Notes: generated from the sequence alone by a model not told the origin. A stretch of 64,000 nt of DNA from Ruminococcus sp. (GCA_017411385.1 JAFQQF010000024.1:39403-103402), one strand, 5' to 3'. Counted from the first letter of the stretch, positions 33,306-43,022 are shown. Made by a program: numbers and translations.

Positions 33306-34308
33306 TAACAAGAAATTGGTATCTGTTATTGTTCCTGTATACAAGGTGGAAAAGTATCTCAGACGTTGCGTAGAGAGCGTTTTATCTCAGACCTACGAGA
33401 ATGTTGAGGTTGTGCTGGTTGACGACGGCTCTCCTGATAATTGCCCCGTGATGTGCGACGAGCTTGCAAAAGCTGACCAAAGAATCAAGGTTGTGCACAA
33501 AGAAAACGGCGGACTTTCCTCTGCAAGGCTTGCAGGATTCAGAGAGTCCACGGGCGAATACATTCTGTTTGTTGACAGCGACGACTATATAGAGAACAAT
33601 ATGGTGGAGGAGCTTTTGACAGCTATAACCGACAATAATGCAGATTTAGCATTGTGCGGATACTTTACTCAGTATGACGACAGTAATACCGAGAACTTGT
33701 TGCCTTATAGAAAAAAGCTTTTGGAAGGAAAAGAAGAAATCACAAAGGAGTACATACTTCCTTTAATAGGAACCCAAAAAGGCAGCACAAATTTGCCGGG
33801 TTTTCTCTGTATTCGTATGCTAAAAAGAGTACTTGTTAAGGAGTCTTTCTTTGTTTCAGAAAACGAAGTTTTTGCTGAAGACGTTGTTTTTGATTTGTTG
33901 TATTCTGATTCTGTAAACAGAATTGCAGTTGTAAATATTCCTTTGTACCATTATTGTGTTAACGGACAATCCCTGACCAATAAATACAGAAAGAATAAAT
34001 GGCAGATGCTTAAAAATCTCTGTGCTTTTAAAAGCGAGTTTCTGAGCGAGCGTGGCATTGCAGGTGCAGAAGAAAGGTTGAAGAATGCAAATTCATCCGC
34101 TGTGTTTGCATCAGTTGACAATGCTGTTGTAAGCGGTGATTACAGAACATATCTTGAAGAAGTTAAGTTTTTAGTCAAGGACGCAAGGGATATAATCAAA
34201 AAGTCTGATAAGAATCCCTTGCACGGCACAGTACCGCTTACAATGTTTCTTTTGAATCTGCGTGCATATTTTGTTGTGTATCGCCTCAGAAAATCCAGAA
34301 TGAAGTAA
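33298..34308 (+). CDS. GT2 family glycosyltransferase
   Basis: This 336-residue enzyme has the GT-A signatures VSVIVPVYKVEKYLRRCVES, VDDGSPDNCP (about 41-50), ENGGLSSARLAG and the DXD-type VDSDD (about 93-97), followed by an accessory helical region. GAGGAG lies before the ATG, and the start overlaps the end of the CapA-like gene, which indicates translational coupling. It is closely similar in the N-terminal domain to the GT2 at 36515-37426. Confidence 0.92.
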   Translation: MSNNKKLVSVIVPVYKVEKYLRRCVESVLSQTYENVEVVLVDDGSPDNCPVMCDELAKADQRIKVVHKENGGLSSARLAGFRESTGEYILFVDSDDYIENNMVEELLTAITDNNADLALCGYFTQYDDSNTENLLPYRKKLLEGKEEITKEYILPLIGTQKGSTNLPGFLCIRMLKRVLVKESFFVSENEVFAEDVVFDLLYSDSVNRIAVVNIPLYHYCVNGQSLTNKYRKNKWQMLKNLCAFKSEFLSERGIAGAEERLKNANSSAVFASVDNAVVSGDYRTYLEEVKFLVKDARDIIKKSDKNPLHGTVPLTMFLLNLRAYFVVYRLRKSRMK

Positions 34309-34326
34309 TTTTTAGGAGAATGAGAT

Positions 34327-35439
34327 ATGAAAAAAGTCGGTATGCTTACTTTTCATGCTTCACATAACTACGGCTCTGTTTTGCAGGCTTACGCTTTGTC
34401 AAAGCAGGTAGAGTTGCTTGGATGTAAGCCTGAATTTATTAATTTGCGTCCAACAACGCAAAGGGAAGCGTACAAGATTTTTCATAAATCCGACAGCTTT
34501 GTCCGCAGAGGCTTCAAGTGTTTGATTTATCCTGCTTTGAAAAAACGTTTCAATAATTACGAAAGATTTATCAATAAGGTACTTCCCGTCACAGAAAAAG
34601 AGTACGCAAGCACAAAAGAGCTTGAAAACGAGAACTTTGATTATGATGCATATCTGTGCGGCGGCGACCAGATTTGGAACCCTTGCTGTCAGGACTTTGA
34701 AACTGCTTATTATCTGCAGTTCCTGAGCAAGGACAATACTGCAAAAAAAGGCTCGTATTCACCCAGTTTCGGAAAGACTGAGTTTGACGAAGAAGCCAAG
34801 CAGAAAATCAAAGAGTGGATAAGATGCTTTGATTGTGTTTGTGTCAGAGAGCAGAGCGGTGCCAATTTGCTTCAAAGCCTTACGGACAAAAAGGTTAACG
34901 TAGTGTGTGACCCTGTGGTACTTCTGGAGAGAAAGTATTGGGATGAGCTGGCGGTAGCTCCTAAGTACAAAAAACCGTATATCCTTGTGTATTTTCTTAA
35001 TAACAACCACGGAAGCCGTGGCCTTGTGGAGTATATCCGCAAGGTGACAGGCTACGATGTGGTAGTGTTCAACGAATACATAAGAGATTTTGTAAAGCCT
35101 TATCATAAGGCTTACTCTGCAAGTCCCGAACAGTTTGTGGGTCTTTTTAAGAATGCATCTTTTATTTATACAAACTCTTTTCATGGCACAGCCTTTGCAA
35201 CTATCTTTGAGAAGCCCTTTATTACGGCTGTTGCAAAGGACCAGCAGAACGCACAGAACAATAACGACAGCAGAAAGATAGATTATCTGACACGGTTGGG
35301 ACTTCAGGACAGGCTCTATACCGAGGGTACCCCCTCAAAGGATTATCTGTTTTCTGTTGATTTTGAAGAAGCCCGCAAGAAAAAGCAGGTTTTCAGAGAT
35401 GAGTCTTTTGCTATTCTCAAAGAGTTTCTGGAAGATTAA
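34327..35439 (+). CDS. Polysaccharide pyruvyl transferase family protein
   Basis: This 370-residue protein has the CsaB/EpsO-like family motifs: FHASHNYGSVLQAYALSKQ (about 9-27), YLCGGDQIWNP (about 112-122), CVREQSGANLL and TNSFHGTAFATIF (about 283-295). The family adds ketal-linked pyruvate to sugars using phosphoenolpyruvate, giving acidic groups used for anchoring surface proteins. TAGGAG precedes the ATG. Its place in the cluster suggests pyruvylation of the exported glycan. Confidence 0.88.
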   Translation: MKKVGMLTFHASHNYGSVLQAYALSKQVELLGCKPEFINLRPTTQREAYKIFHKSDSFVRRGFKCLIYPALKKRFNNYERFINKVLPVTEKEYASTKELENENFDYDAYLCGGDQIWNPCCQDFETAYYLQFLSKDNTAKKGSYSPSFGKTEFDEEAKQKIKEWIRCFDCVCVREQSGANLLQSLTDKKVNVVCDPVVLLERKYWDELAVAPKYKKPYILVYFLNNNHGSRGLVEYIRKVTGYDVVVFNEYIRDFVKPYHKAYSASPEQFVGLFKNASFIYTNSFHGTAFATIFEKPFITAVAKDQQNAQNNNDSRKIDYLTRLGLQDRLYTEGTPSKDYLFSVDFEEARKKKQVFRDESFAILKEFLED

Positions 35440-35463
35440 GTTTTACAAGGGGTGAGGATACAG

Positions 35464-36510
35464 TTGCAAAGATTGGATAATTTGCAGGGCTTGCGAGCAA
35501 TAGCTTTTGTGCTGATATTTTTATCCCATTGCGGCATCGGTGATTTGGCAAGATGGGCGGTTACCTTGTTTTTTGTGTTGTCGGGATTTCTGATGGTTTA
35601 TAATTATTATTCAAGGGATAACATCGCCTGTTCAATTAAGCAGAACATTCTATTTTCCTATAAGAAAATAAACAAGCTTTTTCCGTTGCATCTTATAATG
35701 TTGCTGCCTGTTTTGGCATTGACTTTATACAGCGCATTAAAAGGCGGAACACTCGGTTTTGACTTTATTATTAATCAGAGTCTTGTGCTTTTGTCAAATG
35801 TTTTTCTTGTTCAGTCGTGGATACCTGTAAGAGCCTTTTATTTCGGATATAACGGAGTAGCTTGGTTTTTGTCGGTTTGTGCTCTGCTTTATTTTGTGTT
35901 TCCTTTTGTTCTCAAAAACCTTAAGAAAAAAGCTTCCCGTAAAAAAGCAATTTTTGTTATGACAGGTTGTTTTGCTCTTCAGTGTGTTTTTTCTGTTTTT
36001 GTGAATGTTGTGAACTGTGAGTGGATTACAGCTCATAAAGATTACCTTGTTTATATATTCCCTTTGTACAGGGTTCTTGATTTTGTCATCGGTTGTAATC
36101 TGGGATACTTGTTTTTAAATTGCAATCATAGCAAAGATGATTCAAAGGTAAAATTTACTGTGTTTGAGTTGCTGGCGATTCTGACGTCAATAGTAACATC
36201 GGCGGCTTTGGGTTTTGCAGGCTGGGGAGATGTTTTGTATTCGGCAAAAGACCTTCCCGGTATAGTTCTGATGATTTTCGTGTTTGCCTTTAACAGGGGC
36301 TTTGTTTCAAAGCTTTTGTCTGTAAATATGTTTGTGTGGATTGGCAATTTAAGTGCATATACATTTCTGATTCATCAGGTGGTTATCAATCTGTTACAGA
36401 TAGTAGCAGGCAATAAATATATTGTTGCTTTGGTTGCTTTTGTCATAACCTTGGTTGGTGCTGTGGTGTACGAAAGAGTTGACAAAGCTATCCGCAAAAG
36501 AAGGGTGTGA
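35464..36510 (+). CDS. Membrane acyltransferase family 3 protein
   Basis: This 348-residue protein has about ten membrane helices and the family N-terminus LDNLQGLRAIAFVLIFLSHCG, with the His near residue 22 that is important in this group. Members O-acetylate or otherwise acylate surface glycans from the cytoplasmic side. TTG at 35464 is chosen as start because GGGGTGAGG lies 6 nt before it. The GTG at 35452 is inside that ribosome binding site. Confidence 0.85.
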   Translation: MQRLDNLQGLRAIAFVLIFLSHCGIGDLARWAVTLFFVLSGFLMVYNYYSRDNIACSIKQNILFSYKKINKLFPLHLIMLLPVLALTLYSALKGGTLGFDFIINQSLVLLSNVFLVQSWIPVRAFYFGYNGVAWFLSVCALLYFVFPFVLKNLKKKASRKKAIFVMTGCFALQCVFSVFVNVVNCEWITAHKDYLVYIFPLYRVLDFVIGCNLGYLFLNCNHSKDDSKVKFTVFELLAILTSIVTSAALGFAGWGDVLYSAKDLPGIVLMIFVFAFNRGFVSKLLSVNMFVWIGNLSAYTFLIHQVVINLLQIVAGNKYIVALVAFVITLVGAVVYERVDKAIRKRRV

Positions 36511-36514
36511 TTAA

Positions 36515-37426
36515 GTGAGCATATTCAGTATTATAGTCCCTGTTTATAAGGTGGAAGAATACATTGACAAATGTGTTATGAGTATTCTTAATCAGACCTT
36601 TTCGGACTTTGAGCTTATACTTGTTGATGACGGCTCACCCGACAACTGCCCCGAGCTTTGTGATGAATATGCAAAGCAGGACTCAAGGGTTAAGGTTATC
36701 CATAAGCCCAACGGCGGAGTTTCCTCGGCACGAAATGAAGGTGTTAAGATAGCAAACGGCGACTACATCTGGTTTGTGGACAGCGACGATTACGTGCAGG
36801 AAAACTCACTTGAGGTGCTCTGTGACTATATCAGCAAAACATCTGCAGATTTGTATGTTTTTGAGCACGGATTCAATGAGTTTTATGAATTGAAGGATAT
36901 GAACGGGCTTCTCTGCGACCATTATTACAAATACGATTTTGGTTTTGAGCCTTGGAATAAGGTTTATAAAAGGTCTTTGATTACAGACAATAAGCTTTTC
37001 TTTGATACACAGGAAAAAGTCGGTGAGGATTTGCTCTTTAATATTAATTATTATACCAAAATGAACTCCTGCCTTTTTATCCCTGAAAAGCTGTATCACT
37101 ATGTTGTGAGAGAAAACTCTGCGATGACCACAGTTGACAAGGAAAGATACAAAAAGCAGATGCGTCTTTTCTTTAAAATTCGCGATTTATTAGAAAGCAC
37201 TGTTTCACAGGAGAATTTAGCCATTCTCTTTATGATGCATATGGTTAGCGGGCTTAATCAATCCTTTGCGAATTCAGACTTTTTCAGGCGAAGAAGGATT
37301 ATTAAGTATTACAAATCAAAAGCTCAGTTTGAGCGCAAGGTTTTTACCTGTGCTGTCAATAAGTTTTTAAAGAACGAGAATGCAAGCTTTTTAGGCAAAT
37401 GTAAGGTTAAATTGTTGTTTTTATAG
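36515..37426 (+). CDS. GT2 family glycosyltransferase
   Basis: This 303-residue GT-A enzyme has FSIIVPVYKVEEYIDKCVMS at the start, VDDGSPDNCPELCDEYA (about 37-53), NGGVSSARNEG and FVDSDD (about 88-93). The C-terminal third is helical and basic. The start is GTG at 36515, 4 nt after the acyltransferase stop, with AGAAGGG upstream. The sugar specificity cannot be read. Confidence 0.92.
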   Translation: MSIFSIIVPVYKVEEYIDKCVMSILNQTFSDFELILVDDGSPDNCPELCDEYAKQDSRVKVIHKPNGGVSSARNEGVKIANGDYIWFVDSDDYVQENSLEVLCDYISKTSADLYVFEHGFNEFYELKDMNGLLCDHYYKYDFGFEPWNKVYKRSLITDNKLFFDTQEKVGEDLLFNINYYTKMNSCLFIPEKLYHYVVRENSAMTTVDKERYKKQMRLFFKIRDLLESTVSQENLAILFMMHMVSGLNQSFANSDFFRRRRIIKYYKSKAQFERKVFTCAVNKFLKNENASFLGKCKVKLLFL

Positions 37427-37448
37427 TTGAGAATTTGCGGAGTAAGAA

Positions 37449-38966
37449 ATGAAAAAAAGAAGCTTTTATAACATTGCGTTCGGAATAGGAAGCCAGCTTC
37501 TTTCCATAGCCTTGGGAATAATCATCCCCCGATTGTTCCTGACAAGCTTTGGCTCGGAGGTTAACGGTTTCCTTAATTCTATAAACCAGATTTTTGCATA
37601 CTTTGCCTTGCTTGAAGCAGGGGTAGGTGCGGCGAGCTTGCAGGCTTTATACGGGCCTGTGGGAAAAGGCGACAAGGAATCAACCTCAGAGATTCTTTCT
37701 GCAACAAATAAATATTACAACAAAACAGGAATATTTTATTTTCTTGCTGTTTTTGGACTTGCGATTGTTTATCCCATAGTTATCAAGTCAGAGATGAATC
37801 CCCTTGTGATGGCTGTGATAATTCTTATGAACGGCTTGCCCGGAGCAATCAGCTACCTGTTCCAAGGCAAATATCTGATTCTGTTGCAAGCAGAAGGAAA
37901 GAATTACGTAAACACCATTGCATTAACTGTTGTGAACACTACTGTCAACATAACCAAAATTGTAATGCTTCTGATGGGCTGTAACATTATAGCTATTCAG
38001 GCGGCTTATCTTGTACTGAATCTTTTGAAGGTTTTGTATTTCTGGTGGTATTTCAGAAAAAATTACCGCTGGGTTAACCTTAAAGCAAAGCCTGCTTTTG
38101 AGGCAATAGGTCAGAAGAATGCGGCTTTTGTAAATCAGATTTGCGATTTGATTTTCAGAAATACAGATACTATTATTCTATCACTTTTCTGTGATTTGAA
38201 GGTAGTTAGTGTGTACGCAATGTATACTTTGCTGTTTTCAATGATAAGAACGGCAATGGATTACGTTGCCCAAGGCTTTTCCTTTGTTATGGGACAAACC
38301 TTTAACAACGACAGAAAAAAATATATAAAGCTTCACGATTTGTATCAGTCCTATCGCTTGGCGTTGATTTTTGCTTTGTATAACATAGCCTTTATTTTTA
38401 TTCTGCCCTTTATGAAGCTGTATACAGCAGGTGTTACGGATATAAACTACATAGATTATAAGGTAGCGGTTTTATTTATCGTATTCTATCTGCTGACAGG
38501 TGCGAGAGTATGTGAGGCTGAGCTTATCAACTACGCTCAGCACTTTAAGCTTACACAGACGCGCTGTATTATCGAAGCGGTAATCAACATAACCGTATCT
38601 ATCGTGTGTGTAAACCTGTGGGGAATTTATGGTGTGTTAATCGGCACCATTGTAGCCTTGCTTTACAGAACAAACGATATGATAATCTACGCTAACCGTC
38701 GGATTTTGGGCAGAAGCCCGTGGGTTACCTATAAGAAGGTAATTTCAAATGCCCTTGTGTTTGTAGCGATAAGCTATGTGAGCAGTCTGATTAACTGGAA
38801 CCTTGATTCATATCTTGCTATTATTATGTGGGCAATTGTGAGCGCAGTTGTTATTATGGCTGTATATTTTGCGGTGGCTTCAATAGTGGATGTTGCATCC
38901 TTCAAGTATCTTGTAAGCTACCTGAAAGGCTTTATAAACACAAAATTCAAAAAGAAAAAAGCATAA
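37449..38966 (+). CDS. Wzx-type polysaccharide flippase
   Basis: This 505-residue protein has 12-14 predicted helices and belongs to the MOP superfamily. Its start (NIAFGIGSQLLSIALGIIIPRLF, FGSEVNGFLNSINQIFAYFALLEAGVG) is typical of polysaccharide exporters that flip lipid-linked repeat units across the membrane. It is the last gene of the cluster, ending in Lys-rich residues and a strong terminator. No polymerase (Wzy) or initiating phosphoglycosyltransferase is seen nearby. Confidence 0.88.
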   Translation: MKKRSFYNIAFGIGSQLLSIALGIIIPRLFLTSFGSEVNGFLNSINQIFAYFALLEAGVGAASLQALYGPVGKGDKESTSEILSATNKYYNKTGIFYFLAVFGLAIVYPIVIKSEMNPLVMAVIILMNGLPGAISYLFQGKYLILLQAEGKNYVNTIALTVVNTTVNITKIVMLLMGCNIIAIQAAYLVLNLLKVLYFWWYFRKNYRWVNLKAKPAFEAIGQKNAAFVNQICDLIFRNTDTIILSLFCDLKVVSVYAMYTLLFSMIRTAMDYVAQGFSFVMGQTFNNDRKKYIKLHDLYQSYRLALIFALYNIAFIFILPFMKLYTAGVTDINYIDYKVAVLFIVFYLLTGARVCEAELINYAQHFKLTQTRCIIEAVINITVSIVCVNLWGIYGVLIGTIVALLYRTNDMIIYANRRILGRSPWVTYKKVISNALVFVAISYVSSLINWNLDSYLAIIMWAIVSAVVIMAVYFAVASIVDVASFKYLVSYLKGFINTKFKKKKA

Positions 38967-38968
38967 GA

Positions 38969-39000
38969 AAAAGTCCGCTTGATAAAAGCGGACTTTTGTT
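38969..39000. terminator. Bidirectional terminator, flippase and YbjN-like genes
   Basis: A 12-bp stem (AAAAGTCCGCTT/AAGCGGACTTTT) with a 5-nt loop is flanked by T-rich sequence on both strands. Confidence 0.85.
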
Positions 39001-39011
39001 GTAAACAGCTA

Positions 39012-39425
39012 TTATTCCCAGATTGATTTCATAATGATGGGGTATGCGTTGTCTGCAATGCTTACTATTCTAAGCACCATATTCATACATTCCTCACCGG
39101 CGGAACCTTCGCTTACGTAAGCGTCGCACTCAACTCGCACATCATTATCGTCATCCAGATAGAATTTAACCCATCTGTATTTTGCGTTGAGAGCATTGCA
39201 AGTAGTAAGACCTGCAACAAGCTTCTCCTGTTTGTATTTTGCAACCTCAAAGCATGCAAACTGAACAGTGTTTTCACCGTCTTCGTCAAAGATAACAACA
39301 ACGGGGATAGAGTCCATGTTTTCGCCTGAGTATGTTACACGTACTGCGTATTCACCGCAGTCTGTATATTTGATTTCATTGTTGTCCATATAGCGTAAAA
39401 ACTCTTCTTTATAAGTGTTTGACAT
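39012..39425 (-). CDS. YbjN-like protein
   Basis: This 137-residue acidic protein is alpha/beta with the pattern of the YbjN/type III secretion chaperone-like fold: an N-terminal helix, strands such as YAVRVTYSGENMDSIPVVVIFDEDG, VGLTTCNALNAKYRWVKFYLD and a C-terminal helix. The role of YbjN proteins is poorly defined. ATG at 39425 is chosen because AAGGAG lies 9 nt upstream and the promoter fits. The longer in-frame extension would reach back over the -10. Confidence 0.7.
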   Translation of the reverse strand: MSNTYKEEFLRYMDNNEIKYTDCGEYAVRVTYSGENMDSIPVVVIFDEDGENTVQFACFEVAKYKQEKLVAGLTTCNALNAKYRWVKFYLDDDNDVRVECDAYVSEGSAGEECMNMVLRIVSIADNAYPIIMKSIWE

Positions 39426-39472
39426 ATCTGTAAACTCCTTTGAAATTGCAGGTTTTTCTGTTTGTGTATCTG

Positions 39473-39501
39473 ATTCTATCATTTGAAGGAAAGGTTGTCA
39501 A
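39473..39501 (-). promoter_or_regulatory. Promoter of the YbjN-like gene
   Basis: On the minus strand, TTGACA (39501-39496), 17 nt, TAGAAT (39478-39473). Confidence 0.8.
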
Positions 39502-39574
39502 CAAACAATTTGTGAAGTATATATTATTTTTATATATAAGAAGAGTAAATATATCAATTAAGCTTAGATTATAT

Positions 39575-39609
39575 GAAAACAGGCAGAATGTAAATTTGCA
39601 TTCTGCCTG
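39575..39609 (-). terminator. Terminator of the second Na/Pi cotransporter
   Basis: CAGGCAGAATG/CATTCTGCCTG, 11 bp, followed on the minus strand by TTTTCAT. Confidence 0.7.
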
Positions 39610-39634
39610 TTGTTTTGTATATTGGTATTAAGCT

Positions 39635-41395
39635 TTACACGCTTGCGATTGCGTACTTTTCTTTGTATTGTGCAAAAAGTCGTTCGAAATCGGGGTTGCC
39701 GGCTTTAATCTTTGACATATATTCGTGGGTATCCATTGTGTGGTGTGCCATCTCAATGATGCATACCCCTATGTTGGAGCAATGGTCAGAAACTCGCTCT
39801 AAGTTTGTCAGTATATCAGCCCAAACAAAGCCGCATTCGATAGAACACTCAGCCTTCTGCAGACGGACAATGTGGTTTGCTCGAAGCTGCCTTTTGAGTG
39901 TGTCTACAACCTGCTCCAAAGGCTCAATGAGGGTTGCTGCCTGCGCATCGTTTTTTGTGAATGCGTCTAAGGTAAGAGTGATGATTTCATCTACAGCAGA
40001 AATGATGGTCTTGAGCTCTGTTTGTGCAGAGGGGGTGAATTCAAGGGACTTATCCTTGATCTCCTTTGCAGAACGAAGGATGTTGATAGCGTGGTCGGAA
40101 ATACGCTCTAAATCACCGATTACAAACAGAAGCTTGTTTGCTTCGTTGCTGTCTTCGTCAGACATAGGATAGGTGCTGAGCTTTACAAGGTATGAGCCCA
40201 GTATGTCTTCAAAATGGTCTACGGCGTTTTCGTCAATAGTAATCTGCTCTGCCGCTTCGCTATCGTAAGTGGAAAGAAGCTTAAGGGAAGAGCGGAGAGA
40301 ATTCATAGAAACAGCAGCCATTTGGTTAGAAACCACACGGCAACGCTCAATAGCAACTGCAGGAGTTGTCATAAGACGCTCGTCAAGCTCAACCTTCTTC
40401 TCAATTCCTTTTTCTCCTGAGGGTTCTTTAATAAGCTTGTAGGAAAGCTTTTCCAGAAGTCCTGATAAGGGAAGCATAATTGCTGTGCACAAAACGTTAA
40501 ACAAGGTGTGGCATATTGCAATTGAAAGCTCATTTGCAGGGTTGTTGATTATTTCGAATGTAAAAATTGCATTGAATATGCAGTATACAATAAGAATTAC
40601 TGTTGTACCGATTACGTTGAAAAGAAGATGCACAAGGGAAGCACGGCGTGCATTGCGGTTTGTGCCTACAGAGGAAATAAGGGCGGTAACGCAGGTGCCG
40701 ATGTTCTGACCCATAATGATGGGAATTGAGGCACCTATGGTAACTGCACCTGTTGAGGAGAGTGCCTGCAAGATACCTACCGATGCAGAGGAGGACTGGA
40801 TAATACCTGTGAGCACTGCACCTGCCAGAACGCCTAAGATGGGGTTTTGGAACATAATGAGGATGTTCTGAAATTCGGGAACGTTTTTAAGTCCTGCAAC
40901 AGCCCCTGACATAGCATCCATACCGAACATTAAGGTTGCAAAGCCCAGAAGAATCGTACCTATGTCCTTGTACTTGCTTTTTTTGGACATCATATAAAGT
41001 ATAATTCCTATGAGTGCAAGGATTGGGGTGAAGGAAGTAGGCTTAAACATTTTAACTATTATGTTACTGCTCTCAATACCTGTAAGCGAAAGAATCCAAG
41101 AAGTAACGGTGGTACCTACGTTGGCCCCCATAATTACGTTGATTGCCTGTCTGAGGGTCATAATGCCCGAGTTTACAAAGCCTACAACCATAACCGTTGT
41201 AGCAGAGGAGGACTGGATAACAGCGGTTACTCCCAGACCTGTAAGAAAGCCTGCTAGCTTTCCTGTGGTAAGCTTTGAGAGAAGCTTGTTAAGTCCGCCG
41301 CCGGCAGATTTTTCCAGAGAATCGCCCATTACGTTCATACCGAACAAAAACAGGCAGAGTCCGCCGATTAAGGCGAGTACGTCAAATGAATCCAT
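39635..41395 (-). CDS. Second Na/Pi cotransporter family protein with PhoU-like tail
   Basis: This 586-residue protein is a paralog of the one at 8994-10757, with the same order: LFLFGMNVMGDSLEKSAGG at the N-terminus, TAVIQSSSATTVMVVGFVNSG (about 58-78), GIIQSSSASVGILQALS (about 206-222) and a PhoU-like helical region from about 340. AGGATGTGA lies before the ATG. Direct TTTACM repeats upstream suggest phosphate control here too, although no regulator gene is adjacent. It is a single-gene unit. Confidence 0.92.
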   Translation of the reverse strand: MDSFDVLALIGGLCLFLFGMNVMGDSLEKSAGGGLNKLLSKLTTGKLAGFLTGLGVTAVIQSSSATTVMVVGFVNSGIMTLRQAINVIMGANVGTTVTSWILSLTGIESSNIIVKMFKPTSFTPILALIGIILYMMSKKSKYKDIGTILLGFATLMFGMDAMSGAVAGLKNVPEFQNILIMFQNPILGVLAGAVLTGIIQSSSASVGILQALSSTGAVTIGASIPIIMGQNIGTCVTALISSVGTNRNARRASLVHLLFNVIGTTVILIVYCIFNAIFTFEIINNPANELSIAICHTLFNVLCTAIMLPLSGLLEKLSYKLIKEPSGEKGIEKKVELDERLMTTPAVAIERCRVVSNQMAAVSMNSLRSSLKLLSTYDSEAAEQITIDENAVDHFEDILGSYLVKLSTYPMSDEDSNEANKLLFVIGDLERISDHAINILRSAKEIKDKSLEFTPSAQTELKTIISAVDEIITLTLDAFTKNDAQAATLIEPLEQVVDTLKRQLRANHIVRLQKAECSIECGFVWADILTNLERVSDHCSNIGVCIIEMAHHTMDTHEYMSKIKAGNPDFERLFAQYKEKYAIASV

Positions 41396-41427
41396 TTAAT
41401 TCACATCCTGATTTTAATTTCATCGTA

Positions 41428-41486
41428 TTATAATTTAGCTGTGAAGCGTTAATTCTAAAAGGTAGTTTTTGTAAAACTCGGGTAAA
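41428..41486 (-). promoter_or_regulatory. PHO-box-like repeat and -10 of the second Na/Pi gene
   Basis: On the minus strand TTTACC (41486-41481), N5, TTTACA (41475-41470) is followed in the same register by a weaker third repeat. A TATAAT lies about 36 nt downstream (near 41433-41428). Confidence 0.5.
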
Positions 41487-41616
41487 ATACTACACAGCTT
41501 TTGCAAAGAGTATTTTACAAATACACTTTTAGTATGTGAAAAAAGGACTGTTTCCACAAAAACTTGCGTTTAAAATTTTCTATTTGTTTGTTTTTAACAG
41601 AAAAGCTTTTTTTGTA

Positions 41617-41645
41617 TTGCTTGTATAAAATAACTTTGGTATAAT
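41617..41645 (+). promoter_or_regulatory. Promoter of the processive GT2 gene
   Basis: TTGCTT (41617-41622), 17 nt, TATAAT (41640-41645). Confidence 0.75.
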
Positions 41646-41711
41646 GATTAGCGTCAGACTCAGAATTTATTATGGAGGCGTGTGTGCCTTTTTGGTAGAG
41701 GAGAGGATTTT

Positions 41712-43007
41712 GTGATTGAAACAATCATCAGGTATATAAACTACTTTGTTTGCCTTTTGTTTATTATTTGTTATTCATATCAGTTTTTTTACATATTCGT
41801 GTCTTTTTTCAGAAGACCTGTTAAATTCAAAAAGGCTGAGCAGAACAAGCGCTATGCGTTTATGATAGCCGCCAGAAACGAAGAGGCGGTAATCTCAAAC
41901 CTTGTAAAAAGCATTCTGCAGCAGACCTATCCCTCTGAGCTTATTGATGTTTACGTGGTTGCAGATAACTGCACAGATAACACCGCGGCAGTTGCAACAG
42001 AGGCAGGTGCCACCGTTTATGAACGCTTTAATAAGGAGCTGGTGGGCAAGGGCTATGCTCTTGACTTCCTTTTTACTAAAGTGCAGGAAATGTGCGGCGA
42101 GGAATACTACGACGGCTACTTTATCTTTGACGCGGACAATCTCCTTGATAAACGCTACGTGGCAGAAATGAATAAGGCACTTTCTGCCGGTCATAAAATC
42201 ATCACCAGCTACCGTAACTCCAAAAACTACGGTGCAAACTGGATTTCTGCCGGCTATGCTCTGTGGTTTCTGCGAGAAGCAAAGCACCTTAATAATGTAC
42301 GAATGATTCTTGGTACAAGCTGTGCAGTATCGGGTACAGGTTACCTTGTCAGCAATGAAATAATAAGACGTAACAAGGGCTGGAAATTCTTCCTGCTCAC
42401 TGAGGATATTGAGTTTTCTATTGATTCTGTGCTTCATAATGACAAGATTGCATATTGCCATGCGGCTAAGTATTACGATGAACAGCCCACAAGCTTTGTT
42501 TCCTCATGGCATCAGAGAATGCGTTGGACAAAAGGTTATATGCAGGTGTTCAAAAAGTACGGCAAAAAGCTTGTGCAGGGACTTTTCGGTGTGAACGCTT
42601 TCTCCTGCTTTGATATGTCCATGGCAATTATGCCCGCGACTATTCTCACCTTGTTCAGCTTCTTTGTAAACCTTGTGACAATTATTGTTTCTCTTGTAAC
42701 GGGCTCTGAGCCTTTGGGTGTTCTTAAGTCTGCATTAGAATCAGTTTTTAATTCATCGCTTATGATGTTTGGTGTAGGTGTGGTTACAACCCTTGCCGAG
42801 TGGAAGGAAATCCGCTGTCCTTGGTGGCAGAAGCTTCTTTATATGCTCACCTTCCCGATATTTATGTTCACCTATGTACCCATTGCAATCACAGCTGTGT
42901 TTACTAAGGTTGAATGGAAGCAGATTAAACACTCCGACTCCAAATCAATTGAAGAAATGGAGAAGAAGAATTTTAAGAAAGCTTCCAAAAAGGAAGTAAA
43001 AAAATAA
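41712..43007 (+). CDS. Membrane-bound processive GT2 glycosyltransferase
   Basis: This 431-residue enzyme has one N-terminal helix (about 10-35), a GT-A domain (IAARNEEAVISNLVKSIL, VADNCTDNT, FDADN near 142-146, LTEDIEFS) and the QxxRW acceptor-site motif in HQRMRWTKG (about 273-281). Three C-terminal helices follow and the protein ends in Lys-rich sequence. It resembles cellulose/hyaluronan/PNAG-synthase-type enzymes that polymerise and export a homopolymer. The start is GTG at 41712, placed by GAGAGG upstream. No partner subunit (for example BcsB- or IcaD-like) is adjacent. Confidence 0.88.
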   Translation: MIETIIRYINYFVCLLFIICYSYQFFYIFVSFFRRPVKFKKAEQNKRYAFMIAARNEEAVISNLVKSILQQTYPSELIDVYVVADNCTDNTAAVATEAGATVYERFNKELVGKGYALDFLFTKVQEMCGEEYYDGYFIFDADNLLDKRYVAEMNKALSAGHKIITSYRNSKNYGANWISAGYALWFLREAKHLNNVRMILGTSCAVSGTGYLVSNEIIRRNKGWKFFLLTEDIEFSIDSVLHNDKIAYCHAAKYYDEQPTSFVSSWHQRMRWTKGYMQVFKKYGKKLVQGLFGVNAFSCFDMSMAIMPATILTLFSFFVNLVTIIVSLVTGSEPLGVLKSALESVFNSSLMMFGVGVVTTLAEWKEIRCPWWQKLLYMLTFPIFMFTYVPIAITAVFTKVEWKQIKHSDSKSIEEMEKKNFKKASKKEVKK

Positions 43008-43022
43008 ACGACTAAAAACATT

